Below, in pieces: positions 51,909-59,653 of a stretch of DNA of 64,000 nucleotides (its first letter is position 1; every line of letters starts with the position of its first letter). The DNA is taken from assembly GCF_900104895.1 (NCBI RefSeq), contig NZ_LT629742.1:2418001-2482000 (forward strand). Direction: 5' to 3'. Source of the stretch: Microterricola viridarii (lineage in GTDB: Bacteria > Actinomycetota > Actinomycetes > Actinomycetales > Microbacteriaceae). Both the position numbers and the translations under genes were made by a program. Under the pieces are notes generated by a model that was not told where the DNA came from, made no database searches, and saw nothing but the letters and a program-made list of their open reading frames with translations.

Positions 51909-53099
51909 CTACAGCGAGTCCGGCCCCAAACGTTGCAGCACCTCCGCCGGCGCAGACTTCACCGTGCGATCCGGCTCGGCGTAGTGCTCCTTCGTCGTCG
52001 AGGTCGAGGTGTGCCCGAGCATGTCAGCCGCGGCCTGGATGCCGAGCTCGTTGGCAAGCAGCGTCGCGCCCGTTCGGCGGAACGCGTGCGGGGTGATCTC
52101 CATCTCCTCGAGGCCCGCGAGCTTGAGGATCTCGCGGAAGTTGCGCCTGACGTTGTTTGGGGCGAGCGGAGTGCCATTCCGCGAGATGAACAACAGATGC
52201 TCTGCATCCTCCCCGGCTATCAATGCCAGACGATGTCGAATCACCTCAGCAGCGAACGCCGGCACGGCCAAGACGCGATTCGACTCGTGCGTTTTCGGAT
52301 GCTCCTGCCGGTACACGCCCTTGCCCGTGCCGACGATCACCGTGCCGTTGATGTACACGCGGGGCGGGTCGGCTGCCATGTCGACGTCACACTTGCGGAG
52401 CGCTAGCGTCTCACCGATGCGCGTCGCCGTGCCGAGCATCACCTCAATGAGATCCCGCACCTGACCGTCGGGCCGCGGCCCCAGCGTGCCCGGGGCAGAG
52501 CGCCAGTCCCGCGCGGCGATGCGGATCGCGGAGATCTGCTCCATGGTGAGGGCTTTGGGTGTGTGCGGCGGCTTCTTCATCCGCGTGGTTTCCTTGACCG
52601 GGTTGCGCGGAATGATCTCGCGCCGCACGGCGAAGCCCAGCACCATGCCGAGGATGGTTTTGGAGTGCTTCGCACGCGGGTAGGACTTTGCCCGCTGCAC
52701 CTTGAGAAAACGCTCAATACGGCTGACGGTCACCTCACGCACCGTGAAGTGCTCAAAGGTCGGCAACACGAGGGTGCGCAGTTCTCGCTCATAGATTTCT
52801 TTCGTGCTGTCCGCACGGTCCATGTCGAGCATGAGGTCTTCCAGCCAGGCTTCAGCGAGCACAGTGAACGGTGAGCCCGCATCCAGCGAGGCTGTCGTGT
52901 CGCCGACGTGCATACGCTGCGCCAGATCGGCCTTGAGCGCGGTGATCGCACCGTTGCGGCTCGACGCCGTGCTCGTGACCTGCCGGTTCTGCCCGTCCCA
53001 GTCGCGAAAACGGGTCCAAGACCGATAGCGATCGGGCCCGAGGCGCGTCGTCTGGATGGCGCCGAAAGTGCCGACAGGGAGGCGGGGCCGACCGGCCAT
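51909..53099 (-). CDS. Tyrosine-family site-specific integrase
   Basis: A 396-residue phage-type integrase. The N-terminal ~60 residues form the arm-type DNA-binding region (VGTFGAIQTTRLGPDRYRSW), then a SAM-like core-binding domain. The catalytic domain has Arg in MLGTATRIGETLALR, H-x-x-R in HAFRRTGATLLANEL, and the nucleophile Tyr in STSTTKEHYAEP. It integrates and excises the element at the tRNA gene to its right. The ATG overlaps the excisionase stop by one base (TGATG), so the two are coupled. Confidence 0.93.
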   Translation of the reverse strand: MAGRPRLPVGTFGAIQTTRLGPDRYRSWTRFRDWDGQNRQVTSTASSRNGAITALKADLAQRMHVGDTTASLDAGSPFTVLAEAWLEDLMLDMDRADSTKEIYERELRTLVLPTFEHFTVREVTVSRIERFLKVQRAKSYPRAKHSKTILGMVLGFAVRREIIPRNPVKETTRMKKPPHTPKALTMEQISAIRIAARDWRSAPGTLGPRPDGQVRDLIEVMLGTATRIGETLALRKCDVDMAADPPRVYINGTVIVGTGKGVYRQEHPKTHESNRVLAVPAFAAEVIRHRLALIAGEDAEHLLFISRNGTPLAPNNVRRNFREILKLAGLEEMEITPHAFRRTGATLLANELGIQAAADMLGHTSTSTTKEHYAEPDRTVKSAPAEVLQRLGPDSL

Positions 53100-53335
53100 C
53101 AGCGCACCTTCTGACCGAGCGCCAGAGTCGCGGCTGGTTCGTGGAGCCCGTCCAACCAACAGACGACATCGGAGATGCGATAGCGAATCTCTCGCCCCAC
53201 CCGCATGCCGGAGGGCCCGCGGCCATCGGCGCGCAGATCATAGATAGCCTGCACGTGCACGCCGAGGTACTCTGCGAGCTCACTCGTGGTAAGAACCGGC
53301 TCGAGGCCGAGCCCGGCGAGGCGATCGGTGTTCAT
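53099..53335 (-). CDS. Excisionase/AlpA-like helix-turn-helix protein
   Basis: A 78-residue DNA-binding protein with the MerR-like HTH_17 pattern: LTTSELAEYLGVHVQAIYDL, then GPSGMRVGREIRYRISDVVCWL. Such proteins bend attachment-site DNA and favour excision. The start ATG at 53335 is chosen since the homologous part begins there; the frame extends to 53455 without features. It sits between the tRNA attachment site and the integrase, which it precedes in the same operon. Confidence 0.88.
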   Translation of the reverse strand: MNTDRLAGLGLEPVLTTSELAEYLGVHVQAIYDLRADGRGPSGMRVGREIRYRISDVVCWLDGLHEPAATLALGQKVR

Positions 53336-53506
53336 AACACGTAGGTGTTCGAGGCCAACCCAGCTCAATCGAACCGGGCCGAATACGGGGTTGGCGTGGC
53401 GCCGCAGAGTCGCGTTTTCTTCGAATAAGTGTTGAATAAACGTTGAATGTATCAAGTTTCTGCCTTTTCACTAAGACAAGAAACCCTGATCAGTTCGTTA
53501 TTACAG

Positions 53507-53580
53507 TAGGGCGGACGGGACTTGAACCCGTGACCGGCGGATTATGAGTCCGATGCTCTAACCAGCTGAGCTACCGCCCC
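53507..53580 (-). tRNA. tRNA-Met (anticodon CAU); probable ICE attachment site
   Basis: A 74-nt cloverleaf on the minus strand. The acceptor stem is GGGGCGG with CCGCCCT, discriminator A, D-stem GCTC, anticodon loop ACTCATAATC (CAU) and T-arm CGGGTTCAAGTCCCG. CCA is not encoded. CAU could also mean tRNA-Ile2, which needs a modified C; I judge elongator Met more likely. Its 3' end faces the excisionase/integrase genes, the typical place of a tRNA-directed ICE attachment site. Confidence 0.88.
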
Positions 53581-53608
53581 GTGCGCCTGCCGGCATCCGG
53601 CCAGAAGA

Positions 53609-54871
53609 TCAGTCTTCTGCGGATGCGGCGGAGGCGACGTTGGTGACCGGATCGGTCACCGGCTCCCCACGATACAGGCTCTCGAAGGTGCTGATCGTCC
53701 GCTGGATGTCGTGCACGACGATGCGGTCGAGCGACTCCTGCTTCATGGCGGTGAGCTCGTCCGGGGCCATCTCGAGCACGGCGCGGAGCTTCGCGGCGAG
53801 AGCGGCCGGGTTGCTCGGCTCGAACAGGAAACCGTTATGGCCGTCGGCGACGAGGTGCGGCAGCGCCATAGCGTTGGCGGCGACGATCGGCAGCCCGGAG
53901 GCCATGGCCTCCATGGTCGCGATGCTCTGCAGCTCGGCGATCGACGGCATGGCGAAGACGGTGGCGGCCGTGTACTCGGCGCGCAGCTCCTCCTCGGTGA
54001 CGTAGCCGCGGAAGACGACGCGGTCGGCGAGGCCCAGGCTCTCGGCCAGGTGCTGCAGGTTGCGCATCTGGTCGCCGCCGCCGACGATGTGCAGCTTGGT
54101 GTCCAGCTCGGGCGGCAGCTGGCTGATCGCCTTGAGCAGCACGTCGATCTGCTTCTCACCGGTGACACGGCCGACGAAGAGCACCGTGTTGCCGGTGCGC
54201 GGCTCGAAGTTCGGGGTGTACTCGTGGGCGTCGATGCCGCAGGAGATCGCGTGCACGTTCTCGAGCCCGGTGTACTGCTCGAGGAACTGGGCGGCCTTGG
54301 CGGTCGGCGTCGTGACGGACTCCGCGCGGCCGAAGGTGCGCTTGGCCGCCTTCCAGGCCAGGCCGATGGCCCATTCCTGCCAGGCCTTGGGCAGCAGCGT
54401 GAACTCAAGCAGGTTCTCGGGCATGAAGTGGTTGGTTCCGACGATGCGGATGCCGCGCTTCTCGGCCTCGATGGTGAGGCCGCGCCCGACGATGATGTGC
54501 GACTGGAAGTGCACGACATCCGGCTTGACCAGGTCGAGCACCCGGGCGCTGTTCTGCCGGATCCGCCACGGCAGCGCGAAGCGCAGCCAGTCGTGCGGGT
54601 ACCAGCGCCAGCTGTACAGGCGGTGCGCCATCATCTTCTGGCCCTCGTGCACCTCTTCCCAGCTGCCGTGCTTGCGGGAGGCGGCCGGAGCCATGATGTG
54701 CACCTCGTGGCCGCGGGCGACGAGGCCGGCGGCAAGGCGCTCGGCGAAGCGTGCGGCACCGTTCACATCGGGGGCGAAGGTGTCGGCGCCGATCAGCACA
54801 CGCAATGGCTTCTGCGCGGACTGCGCGCCGTCCGCGGGGGCGGCGGGAGACGAGCCTGGCGTTTCAGTCAA
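53609..54871 (-). CDS. GT4 glycosyltransferase (diacylglycerol glycosyltransferase-like)
   Basis: A 420-residue enzyme with the GT-B fold. The N-terminal acceptor domain (VLIGADTFAPDVNGAARFAE, then GHEVHIMAP and GTNHFMPENLLEF) resembles bacterial 1,2-diacylglycerol and mannosyl glycosyltransferases. The C-terminal nucleotide-sugar domain has FVGRVTGEKQIDVLL, GGGDQMRNL and the E-x7-E motif (MPSIAELQSIATMEAMASG). It likely makes a glycolipid at the membrane. TTG at 54871 with GAGGGAACC before it is the best start. Chromosomal backbone. Confidence 0.85.
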   Translation of the reverse strand: MTETPGSSPAAPADGAQSAQKPLRVLIGADTFAPDVNGAARFAERLAAGLVARGHEVHIMAPAASRKHGSWEEVHEGQKMMAHRLYSWRWYPHDWLRFALPWRIRQNSARVLDLVKPDVVHFQSHIIVGRGLTIEAEKRGIRIVGTNHFMPENLLEFTLLPKAWQEWAIGLAWKAAKRTFGRAESVTTPTAKAAQFLEQYTGLENVHAISCGIDAHEYTPNFEPRTGNTVLFVGRVTGEKQIDVLLKAISQLPPELDTKLHIVGGGDQMRNLQHLAESLGLADRVVFRGYVTEEELRAEYTAATVFAMPSIAELQSIATMEAMASGLPIVAANAMALPHLVADGHNGFLFEPSNPAALAAKLRAVLEMAPDELTAMKQESLDRIVVHDIQRTISTFESLYRGEPVTDPVTNVASAASAED

Positions 54872-55022
54872 GTGGAAGGTTCCCTCACGGTGATGGGCCG
54901 GGAAATGTCGTCCGGCGAAAAGTCAATGGGCCGCGGTGAAGCGGGATTGGTGCCCCCAGTCTAAACCGGGTCGGCTGTGACCCTACCAAATAGCGCCCGG
55001 AGCGTCGCAACTGGGCATGTGT

Positions 55023-55943
55023 TCAGGATTTGGTCTGCGGGTGGTGCTTGGCCAGCAGGAAGACGCCCCAGATCGCGATCGCCCCGGCGACCACGAAGCC
55101 GATGTTGGCCCAGAGCGGGGCCTGTGAGGCCTCGTCCAGCACGAAGATCCCGATCGCTACCGCCACCAGGGGGTCGACGACGGTGAGGCCGGCGATGACC
55201 AGGTCCGGCGGGCCGGACGAGTACGCGTTCTGCACGAAGTAGGCGCCGAGGGCGGCCGCGGCGAGCAGCGCGACGACGCACACGAGGGTGAGCCACTCGA
55301 AGTTCTGGTGCTGGATCCGGTTGATGATCACCTTGGCCAGGGTGGCGACGAAGCCGTACAGGACGCCGGCGCCGAGGATGTAGAACAGCGCCTTGAACCG
55401 GTTGCGCAGCGTCGCGAACGCCACGACGAAGGCGACGAGCACGATGGCGAGGATCACCAGGATCGTCACCAGGTCCTCATCCGTCACCGGCTTGTCGACG
55501 GCGGTGAACGCGGCGATCGTCACGAACAGGGCGACGCCGCCGACGCACATGCAGATGGCGATGATGGAGGCCCGGTTCAGCGCCACCCTGCTGATGCGCG
55601 CGTTGACGATGGCCGTCAGCACCAGCGCGACCGCGCCGAGCGGCTGCACGACGATGATCGGGGCCAGCGAGAGGCTGGAGAGCTGCAGAACGACGGCGAA
55701 GCCCAGCATGAGCGTGCCGATGACCCAGGAGGGGCGCGCGAGCAGCAGCATGAGCTGCTGGATGTTCAGCCCGCTCCCACCGGTCTCCTGCGTGTTGCGC
55801 TCGACCTTGACGACGCCCCGGTGCTGGAACTGCGCGCCGAGCGAGAGGAAGACTGCCCCGATGAGCGCCAGCACGATACCGAAGACGACCTTCGGGTCTT
55901 GCGGGATCAGTTCCTCGGCGAGGTCAACGATTTCGAAGGGCAC
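55023..55943 (-). CDS. DMT-type membrane transporter
   Basis: A 306-residue integral membrane protein with nine to ten helices in two repeats: FGIVLALIGAVFLSLGAQFQ and VIGTLMLGFAVVLQLSSLSL with QPLGAVALVLTAIVNA in the first, GPPDLVIAGLTVVDPLVAVA in the second. This is the layout of EamA/DMT-type exporters. GTG start. Divergent from the peptide deformylase gene. The substrate is not recognisable. Confidence 0.85.
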   Translation of the reverse strand: MPFEIVDLAEELIPQDPKVVFGIVLALIGAVFLSLGAQFQHRGVVKVERNTQETGGSGLNIQQLMLLLARPSWVIGTLMLGFAVVLQLSSLSLAPIIVVQPLGAVALVLTAIVNARISRVALNRASIIAICMCVGGVALFVTIAAFTAVDKPVTDEDLVTILVILAIVLVAFVVAFATLRNRFKALFYILGAGVLYGFVATLAKVIINRIQHQNFEWLTLVCVVALLAAAALGAYFVQNAYSSGPPDLVIAGLTVVDPLVAVAIGIFVLDEASQAPLWANIGFVVAGAIAIWGVFLLAKHHPQTKS

Positions 55944-55982
55944 CCCACGACACTAACGTGAACGGGCCGATATTCTGTGAAC

Positions 55983-56549
55983 ATGGCCGTTCTTCCCATC
56001 CGGATCTCCGGAGACCCCGTGCTGCACTCCCCCGCAGCCCCCGTGACCGTTTTCGACGACGAGCTGCGCACCCTCGTCGCCGACATGTTCGAGACGATGG
56101 ATGCCGCCCCCGGCGTCGGCCTCGCCGGGCCGCAGGTGGGTGTGCCGCTGCGCCTGTTCACCTTCACCTGGGTCGAGGACGACGGCACGAAGTGGCGCGA
56201 TGTCGCCATCAACCCCGAGCTCTGGCTGAGCCCGCTCACCGTCGGCCCCACCGACGAGGACGAGGAGTCGGAGGGCTGCCTGTCCTTCCCCGGCGAGCGT
56301 TTCCCGCTGCGCCGCGCCGAGCGCGCCATCCTGCGGGCGACGAACCTCGAGGGCGAGCGGTATGAGATCGTCGCGGAGGGCTGGCTGGCCCGCATCTTCC
56401 AGCACGAGTACGACCACCTGGACGGCCTGCTCTACGTCGACCGCGTCGAGGAGGGCTACCAGCGCCTGATCGGCAAGATCACGCGCAAGCGCGGCTGGGG
56501 CGTTCCCGGCAACTCCTGGATGCCCGGCGTCGACGACCTCGACGACTAG
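55983..56549 (+). CDS. def: Peptide deformylase
   Basis: A 188-residue enzyme removing the formyl group from the N-terminal methionine of new proteins. The three family motifs are complete: GVGLAGPQVG (44-53), EGCLS (97-101) with the metal ligand Cys99, and HEYDHLDG (141-148) with His141, Glu142, His145. A TATTCT box ends six bases before the ATG and there is no ribosome-binding site, suggesting a leaderless message. Confidence 0.96.
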   Translation: MAVLPIRISGDPVLHSPAAPVTVFDDELRTLVADMFETMDAAPGVGLAGPQVGVPLRLFTFTWVEDDGTKWRDVAINPELWLSPLTVGPTDEDEESEGCLSFPGERFPLRRAERAILRATNLEGERYEIVAEGWLARIFQHEYDHLDGLLYVDRVEEGYQRLIGKITRKRGWGVPGNSWMPGVDDLDD

Positions 56550-56561
56550 GGCGCGGCGCGC

Positions 56562-56867
56562 TCAGACGAAGGCGCGGATGCCGGCCGCCACCAGGGCGGC
56601 GGCGATCACCACGACGATGAACGGCGCCCGCAGGGCGAGCAGCCCCGCGGCCACGATCACGGCCGGCACGCGCGCGTCGAGCACGACCTCCTGCCCGTGC
56701 GCGAACGTCTGCACGCCGATCAGGGCTGCCAGCAGCGCGACGGTGAGCAGCTCGGCGATCCTGGAGACCGCCGGGTTCTGCAGCACCCGCGGCGGCACCA
56801 TGTAGCCCGCCATCTTCATCGCCACACAGGCGATGGAGGCGGCGATCACGATCTGCCACATGGTCAT
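56562..56867 (-). CDS. azlD: AzlD family branched-chain amino acid exporter subunit
   Basis: A 101-residue membrane protein with about three helices, beginning MWQIVIAASIACVAMKMAGY and PPRVLQNPAVSRIAELLTVA, typical of AzlD. It pairs with AzlC to export branched-chain amino acids or analogues. The ATG at 56867 overlaps the AzlC stop as ATGA. Confidence 0.9.
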   Translation of the reverse strand: MTMWQIVIAASIACVAMKMAGYMVPPRVLQNPAVSRIAELLTVALLAALIGVQTFAHGQEVVLDARVPAVIVAAGLLALRAPFIVVVIAAALVAAGIRAFV

Positions 56868-57580
56868 GCCCGCTCCTCCCGCCCGAGCCAGTTGAAGGCG
56901 CCGACGATGACGGCGACGAGCGCGGCGACGAGCACCGGCAGCCCGGGCATCAGCACGGGCGTCAGCATGGTGGCGACCAGCGCCGCGGCGACGGCGACGG
57001 CGCTGGCCTGCACGCGCTTCAGGCGCGGCCAGAGCAGGGCGAGGAAGGCGGCGGCGGCCGCCGCGTCCAGGCCGTAGACGCGCGGATCGCCGAGGGCGTC
57101 GCCGATCAGGGCGCCGATCAGGGTGGTCAGGTTCCAGCCGACGAAGATGACGGCCGCGGTCACCCAGAAGCCGACCCGGCGCAGGTGCGCGGTCGGCTGG
57201 GCGAGGGCGACGGCCGTCGACTCGTCGATCGTGCCCCAGGCCGCGGCGAGCCTCGTCCACCAGCGGCCGCCCAACACGGAGGCCATCCGCATGCCGTAGA
57301 TCGCGTTGCGGCTGCCGAGCAGCGCGGCGCTGGCGATCGCGGTGGGCCCGGCGGCGACGCCGCCGGAGGCCAGCACGCCGACGAGGGCGTACTGCGAGCC
57401 GCCGGTGAACATGACGAGGCTGAGGAAGCAGGCCTGCCAGACGTCGAGGCCGGCGGCGACGGCCAGTGCGCCGAAGGAGATGCCGTAGGCCGCGGTCGCG
57501 ATGCCGACCGCCCAGGCCTCGCGCACGACGACGGCGCGCGCGGCGCGCTCATCGAGGACTTCGGCCTGCGCTGTGGTCAT
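56864..57580 (-). CDS. azlC: AzlC family amino acid exporter
   Basis: A 238-residue membrane protein with six to eight helices. It has the AzlC signature AAYGISFGALAVAAGLDVWQ, then SLVMFTGGSQYALVG and SRNAIYGMRM. It forms the large subunit of the AzlCD exporter. Its start overlaps the stop of the sensor-kinase-like gene (ATGA), so three genes form an operon. Confidence 0.92.
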   Translation of the reverse strand: MTTAQAEVLDERAARAVVVREAWAVGIATAAYGISFGALAVAAGLDVWQACFLSLVMFTGGSQYALVGVLASGGVAAGPTAIASAALLGSRNAIYGMRMASVLGGRWWTRLAAAWGTIDESTAVALAQPTAHLRRVGFWVTAAVIFVGWNLTTLIGALIGDALGDPRVYGLDAAAAAAFLALLWPRLKRVQASAVAVAAALVATMLTPVLMPGLPVLVAALVAVIVGAFNWLGREERA

Positions 57581-58482
57581 CGAGACAGATTAACGCTGTG
57601 CACCCCGTTGTGGAAGCGCAGCGCCGGGAATATGACGGAGACGGAGAATCCGACGCCGGGAACGGTGCGGGCCTGGAACACGCCGCCGTACAGTTCGGCG
57701 CGCTGCTTCATCTGGGTGAGCCCCGCGCCGGTGAGGTTCGCGGTGAGCGCGTGCAGGTCGTCGTCGATCGTGTACGCCGTGTCGCGGTTGATGCCGTCGG
57801 CGTCGAGGCCGGCGCGCCGGGCCTTGGCGCGGATGCCGTCATCGTCCACGAGCAGCTGCAGGCCGTCGCGGGTCCAGCTGAAGCTGACCTTGGCCTCGGT
57901 GCCGGTGCCGCCGTGGGTGAGCGCGTTGGCCAGCGCGCCCTGCAGGATGCGGAAGATGGCCAGCTCGGCGCCGGGCTTCAGCTCGTAGCGCTCCCCCGAC
58001 TCGTCGAAGACGATGGTGAGTCCGGCATCGCGCATCACGCGGAAGAGGTCGCGGGCCGACTGCAGGCCGGGCTGGCGCGAGGAGACGGACTCGCCCTCGC
58101 GGGCCACGGTGAGCACGCGGCGCATGTCGCCGACGGCCTCGCGGCCGGACTCGACGAGGGCGCTGACGACGCGGGAGGCCGAGCTCGGGTCGCTCTCGAC
58201 CGTGTACTTGGCGCCCTCGGCCTGGGTGATCAGCCTGGACACGTTGAGCACGGCGACATCCTGCAGCTCGCGCACGATTCCGAGCCGACCGGTCTGCTCG
58301 GCCAGCGAGAGCTCCAGGTCGATGCGGGTGCGCTCGGCGCTGATCCAGTCGCGGTCGGTGCGGCGCAGCCGGCGTGCGGCGCGCAGCCAGAGCCAGAGCA
58401 GTACCGCCAGGGCGAGGAGCAGGACCCCCGCCGCGATGATCAGTACTGTCGGCGCCGATTCGCCCTGTAGCCATTCGGCCAT
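57577..58482 (-). CDS. Sensor histidine kinase-like protein lacking phosphoacceptor His
   Basis: A 301-residue protein with one membrane helix (VLIIAAGVLLLALAVLLWLW) and a cytoplasmic NarL-type kinase layout. The helix that normally reads RELHDV reads RELQDV here: Gln74 replaces the phosphoacceptor His, and the second conserved His is also lost. The ATPase domain seems intact (FRILQGALANALTHGGTGTE, LLVDDDGI, GLTQMKQRAELYGG). GGAGGCAACACAC precedes the ATG. It may sense or regulate without autophosphorylation, possibly controlling AzlCD or pairing with the complete system nearby. Confidence 0.85.
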   Translation of the reverse strand: MAEWLQGESAPTVLIIAAGVLLLALAVLLWLWLRAARRLRRTDRDWISAERTRIDLELSLAEQTGRLGIVRELQDVAVLNVSRLITQAEGAKYTVESDPSSASRVVSALVESGREAVGDMRRVLTVAREGESVSSRQPGLQSARDLFRVMRDAGLTIVFDESGERYELKPGAELAIFRILQGALANALTHGGTGTEAKVSFSWTRDGLQLLVDDDGIRAKARRAGLDADGINRDTAYTIDDDLHALTANLTGAGLTQMKQRAELYGGVFQARTVPGVGFSVSVIFPALRFHNGVHSVNLSR

Positions 58483-58550
58483 GTGTGTTGCCTCCGCTTT
58501 CGTGCGGGCAGAACGCCGTGCTGCCCGCACTCGACTTTAGCGGCTGCGGG

Positions 58551-58859
58551 CTACTCCGGCGGCCGGTTCGCGCGCAACACCTCCAGCCGGGCCCGGTACT
58601 CGGTCTCGTCGATGTCGCCGCGGGCGAAGCGTTCGGAGAGCGTCTGCTCTGCGGCCTGACTGACCGACCAGCCGCGCGGGCCGTGCGGCCCGTAGCCGCG
58701 GCCGGCCGCGCGCCAGCGCCGCCCGAAGATGGCGAAGAGCACGACGAACAGGAGGATCCAGAAGAACGGAATGAAGAAGAAGAACCAGCCGGGGAACCCC
58801 CAGCCCGCGCCGGGGTAGACGACGTGCAGGGCGGGCGAGGTGAGCAGGGCGGTGATCAT
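58551..58859 (-). CDS. SHOCT domain membrane protein
   Basis: A 102-residue protein with one strong membrane segment (GWFFFFIPFFWILLFVVLFA) and a C-terminal SHOCT motif (LSERFARGDIDETEYRARLE). These short domains mediate oligomerisation. GGAGCCTC precedes the ATG. It lies between the kinase-like gene and the response regulator on the same strand. Confidence 0.85.
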   Translation of the reverse strand: MITALLTSPALHVVYPGAGWGFPGWFFFFIPFFWILLFVVLFAIFGRRWRAAGRGYGPHGPRGWSVSQAAEQTLSERFARGDIDETEYRARLEVLRANRPPE

Positions 58860-58990
58860 GAGGCTCCAATCAGCGGCGGCGCGGCCGGATCCGGCCACAA
58901 CCCCAGCCTCGCCGCGCCGGCGGCCCGGCACATCCGCCCGCCGGCGTCACCTCGGCTACTCCCCCGGGAGTAGCCGGCCGGCTCGGGGCG

Positions 58991-59653
58991 CTAGTTCCAG
59001 CCGGGCCGCACTAGCCCGGTCTCGTAGGCCGTCACGACGAGGTGCACCCTGTCCCGGGCGCCGAGCTTGCTCATCATCCGCGACACGTGGGTCTTCGCCG
59101 TCAGCGGGCTGAGCACGAGCTCCGCGGCGATCTCGTCGTTGCTGAGCCCGCGGCCGACGAGGGCGAGCACCTCGCGCTCCCGCTCGGTCAGCAGCGCCAG
59201 CTGGTCCGAGTGCGGGGCCTCCTTGAGGCCGGATGCCATCCGCGCCAGCAGCCGGCGGGTGACCCCCGGCGAGAGCAGCGCATCCCCGGCGGCCACCACG
59301 CGCACCGCGCGGATGAGCTCGACGGGCTCGGTGTCCTTGACCAGGAAGCCGCTGGCCCCGGCCCGGATCGCCTCCGCCACGTAGTCGTCGAGCTCGAAGG
59401 TGGTGACCACCACGACGTGGGTGTGGGCGAGGCTCGGGTCGGCCGTGATCTCGCCTGTGGCCCACAGGCCGTCGCCGTCCGGCATCCGGATGTCCATCAG
59501 CACCACGTCGGGCCGGGTGCGCCGCACGCCGTCGAGGGCCGCGCGGCCGCTCGCCGCCTCCCCGACGACCTCGAAGTCGGCCTCGGACTCCAGCAGCGCG
59601 CGGAACCCGCCCCGCACGAGCGCCTGGTCGTCGGCGAGGAAGATCCCGGTCAC
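58991..59653 (-). CDS. NarL/FixJ-type response regulator
   Basis: A 220-residue regulator. The receiver domain has the acidic pair Asp8-Asp9 (FLADDQALVRGGFRALL), phosphoacceptor Asp54 (VVLMDIRMPDGDG), and the K in FLVKDTEP. The LuxR-type helix-turn-helix is LTEREREVLALVGRGLSNDE, then LSPLTAKTHVSRMM. The GTG at 59653 overlaps the kinase stop as GTGA. It should act with the histidine kinase encoded just upstream. Confidence 0.93.
   Translation of the reverse strand: MTGIFLADDQALVRGGFRALLESEADFEVVGEAASGRAALDGVRRTRPDVVLMDIRMPDGDGLWATGEITADPSLAHTHVVVVTTFELDDYVAEAIRAGASGFLVKDTEPVELIRAVRVVAAGDALLSPGVTRRLLARMASGLKEAPHSDQLALLTEREREVLALVGRGLSNDEIAAELVLSPLTAKTHVSRMMSKLGARDRVHLVVTAYETGLVRPGWN

Noticed and set aside
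53507-53580. tRNA-Ile2 (CAU, lysidine type)
   Set aside because: Cannot be excluded from sequence alone, but elongator tRNA-Met seems more likely.
53711-54964. Long open frame opposite the glycosyltransferase
   Set aside because: It is the antisense of a clear GT4 gene; its translation is Arg/Gly/Leu-rich without domain, an effect of high GC.
57185-58470. Long plus-strand frames over the AzlC and kinase-like genes
   Set aside because: Antisense shadows with low-complexity translations; the minus-strand genes have full domain motifs and coupled starts.
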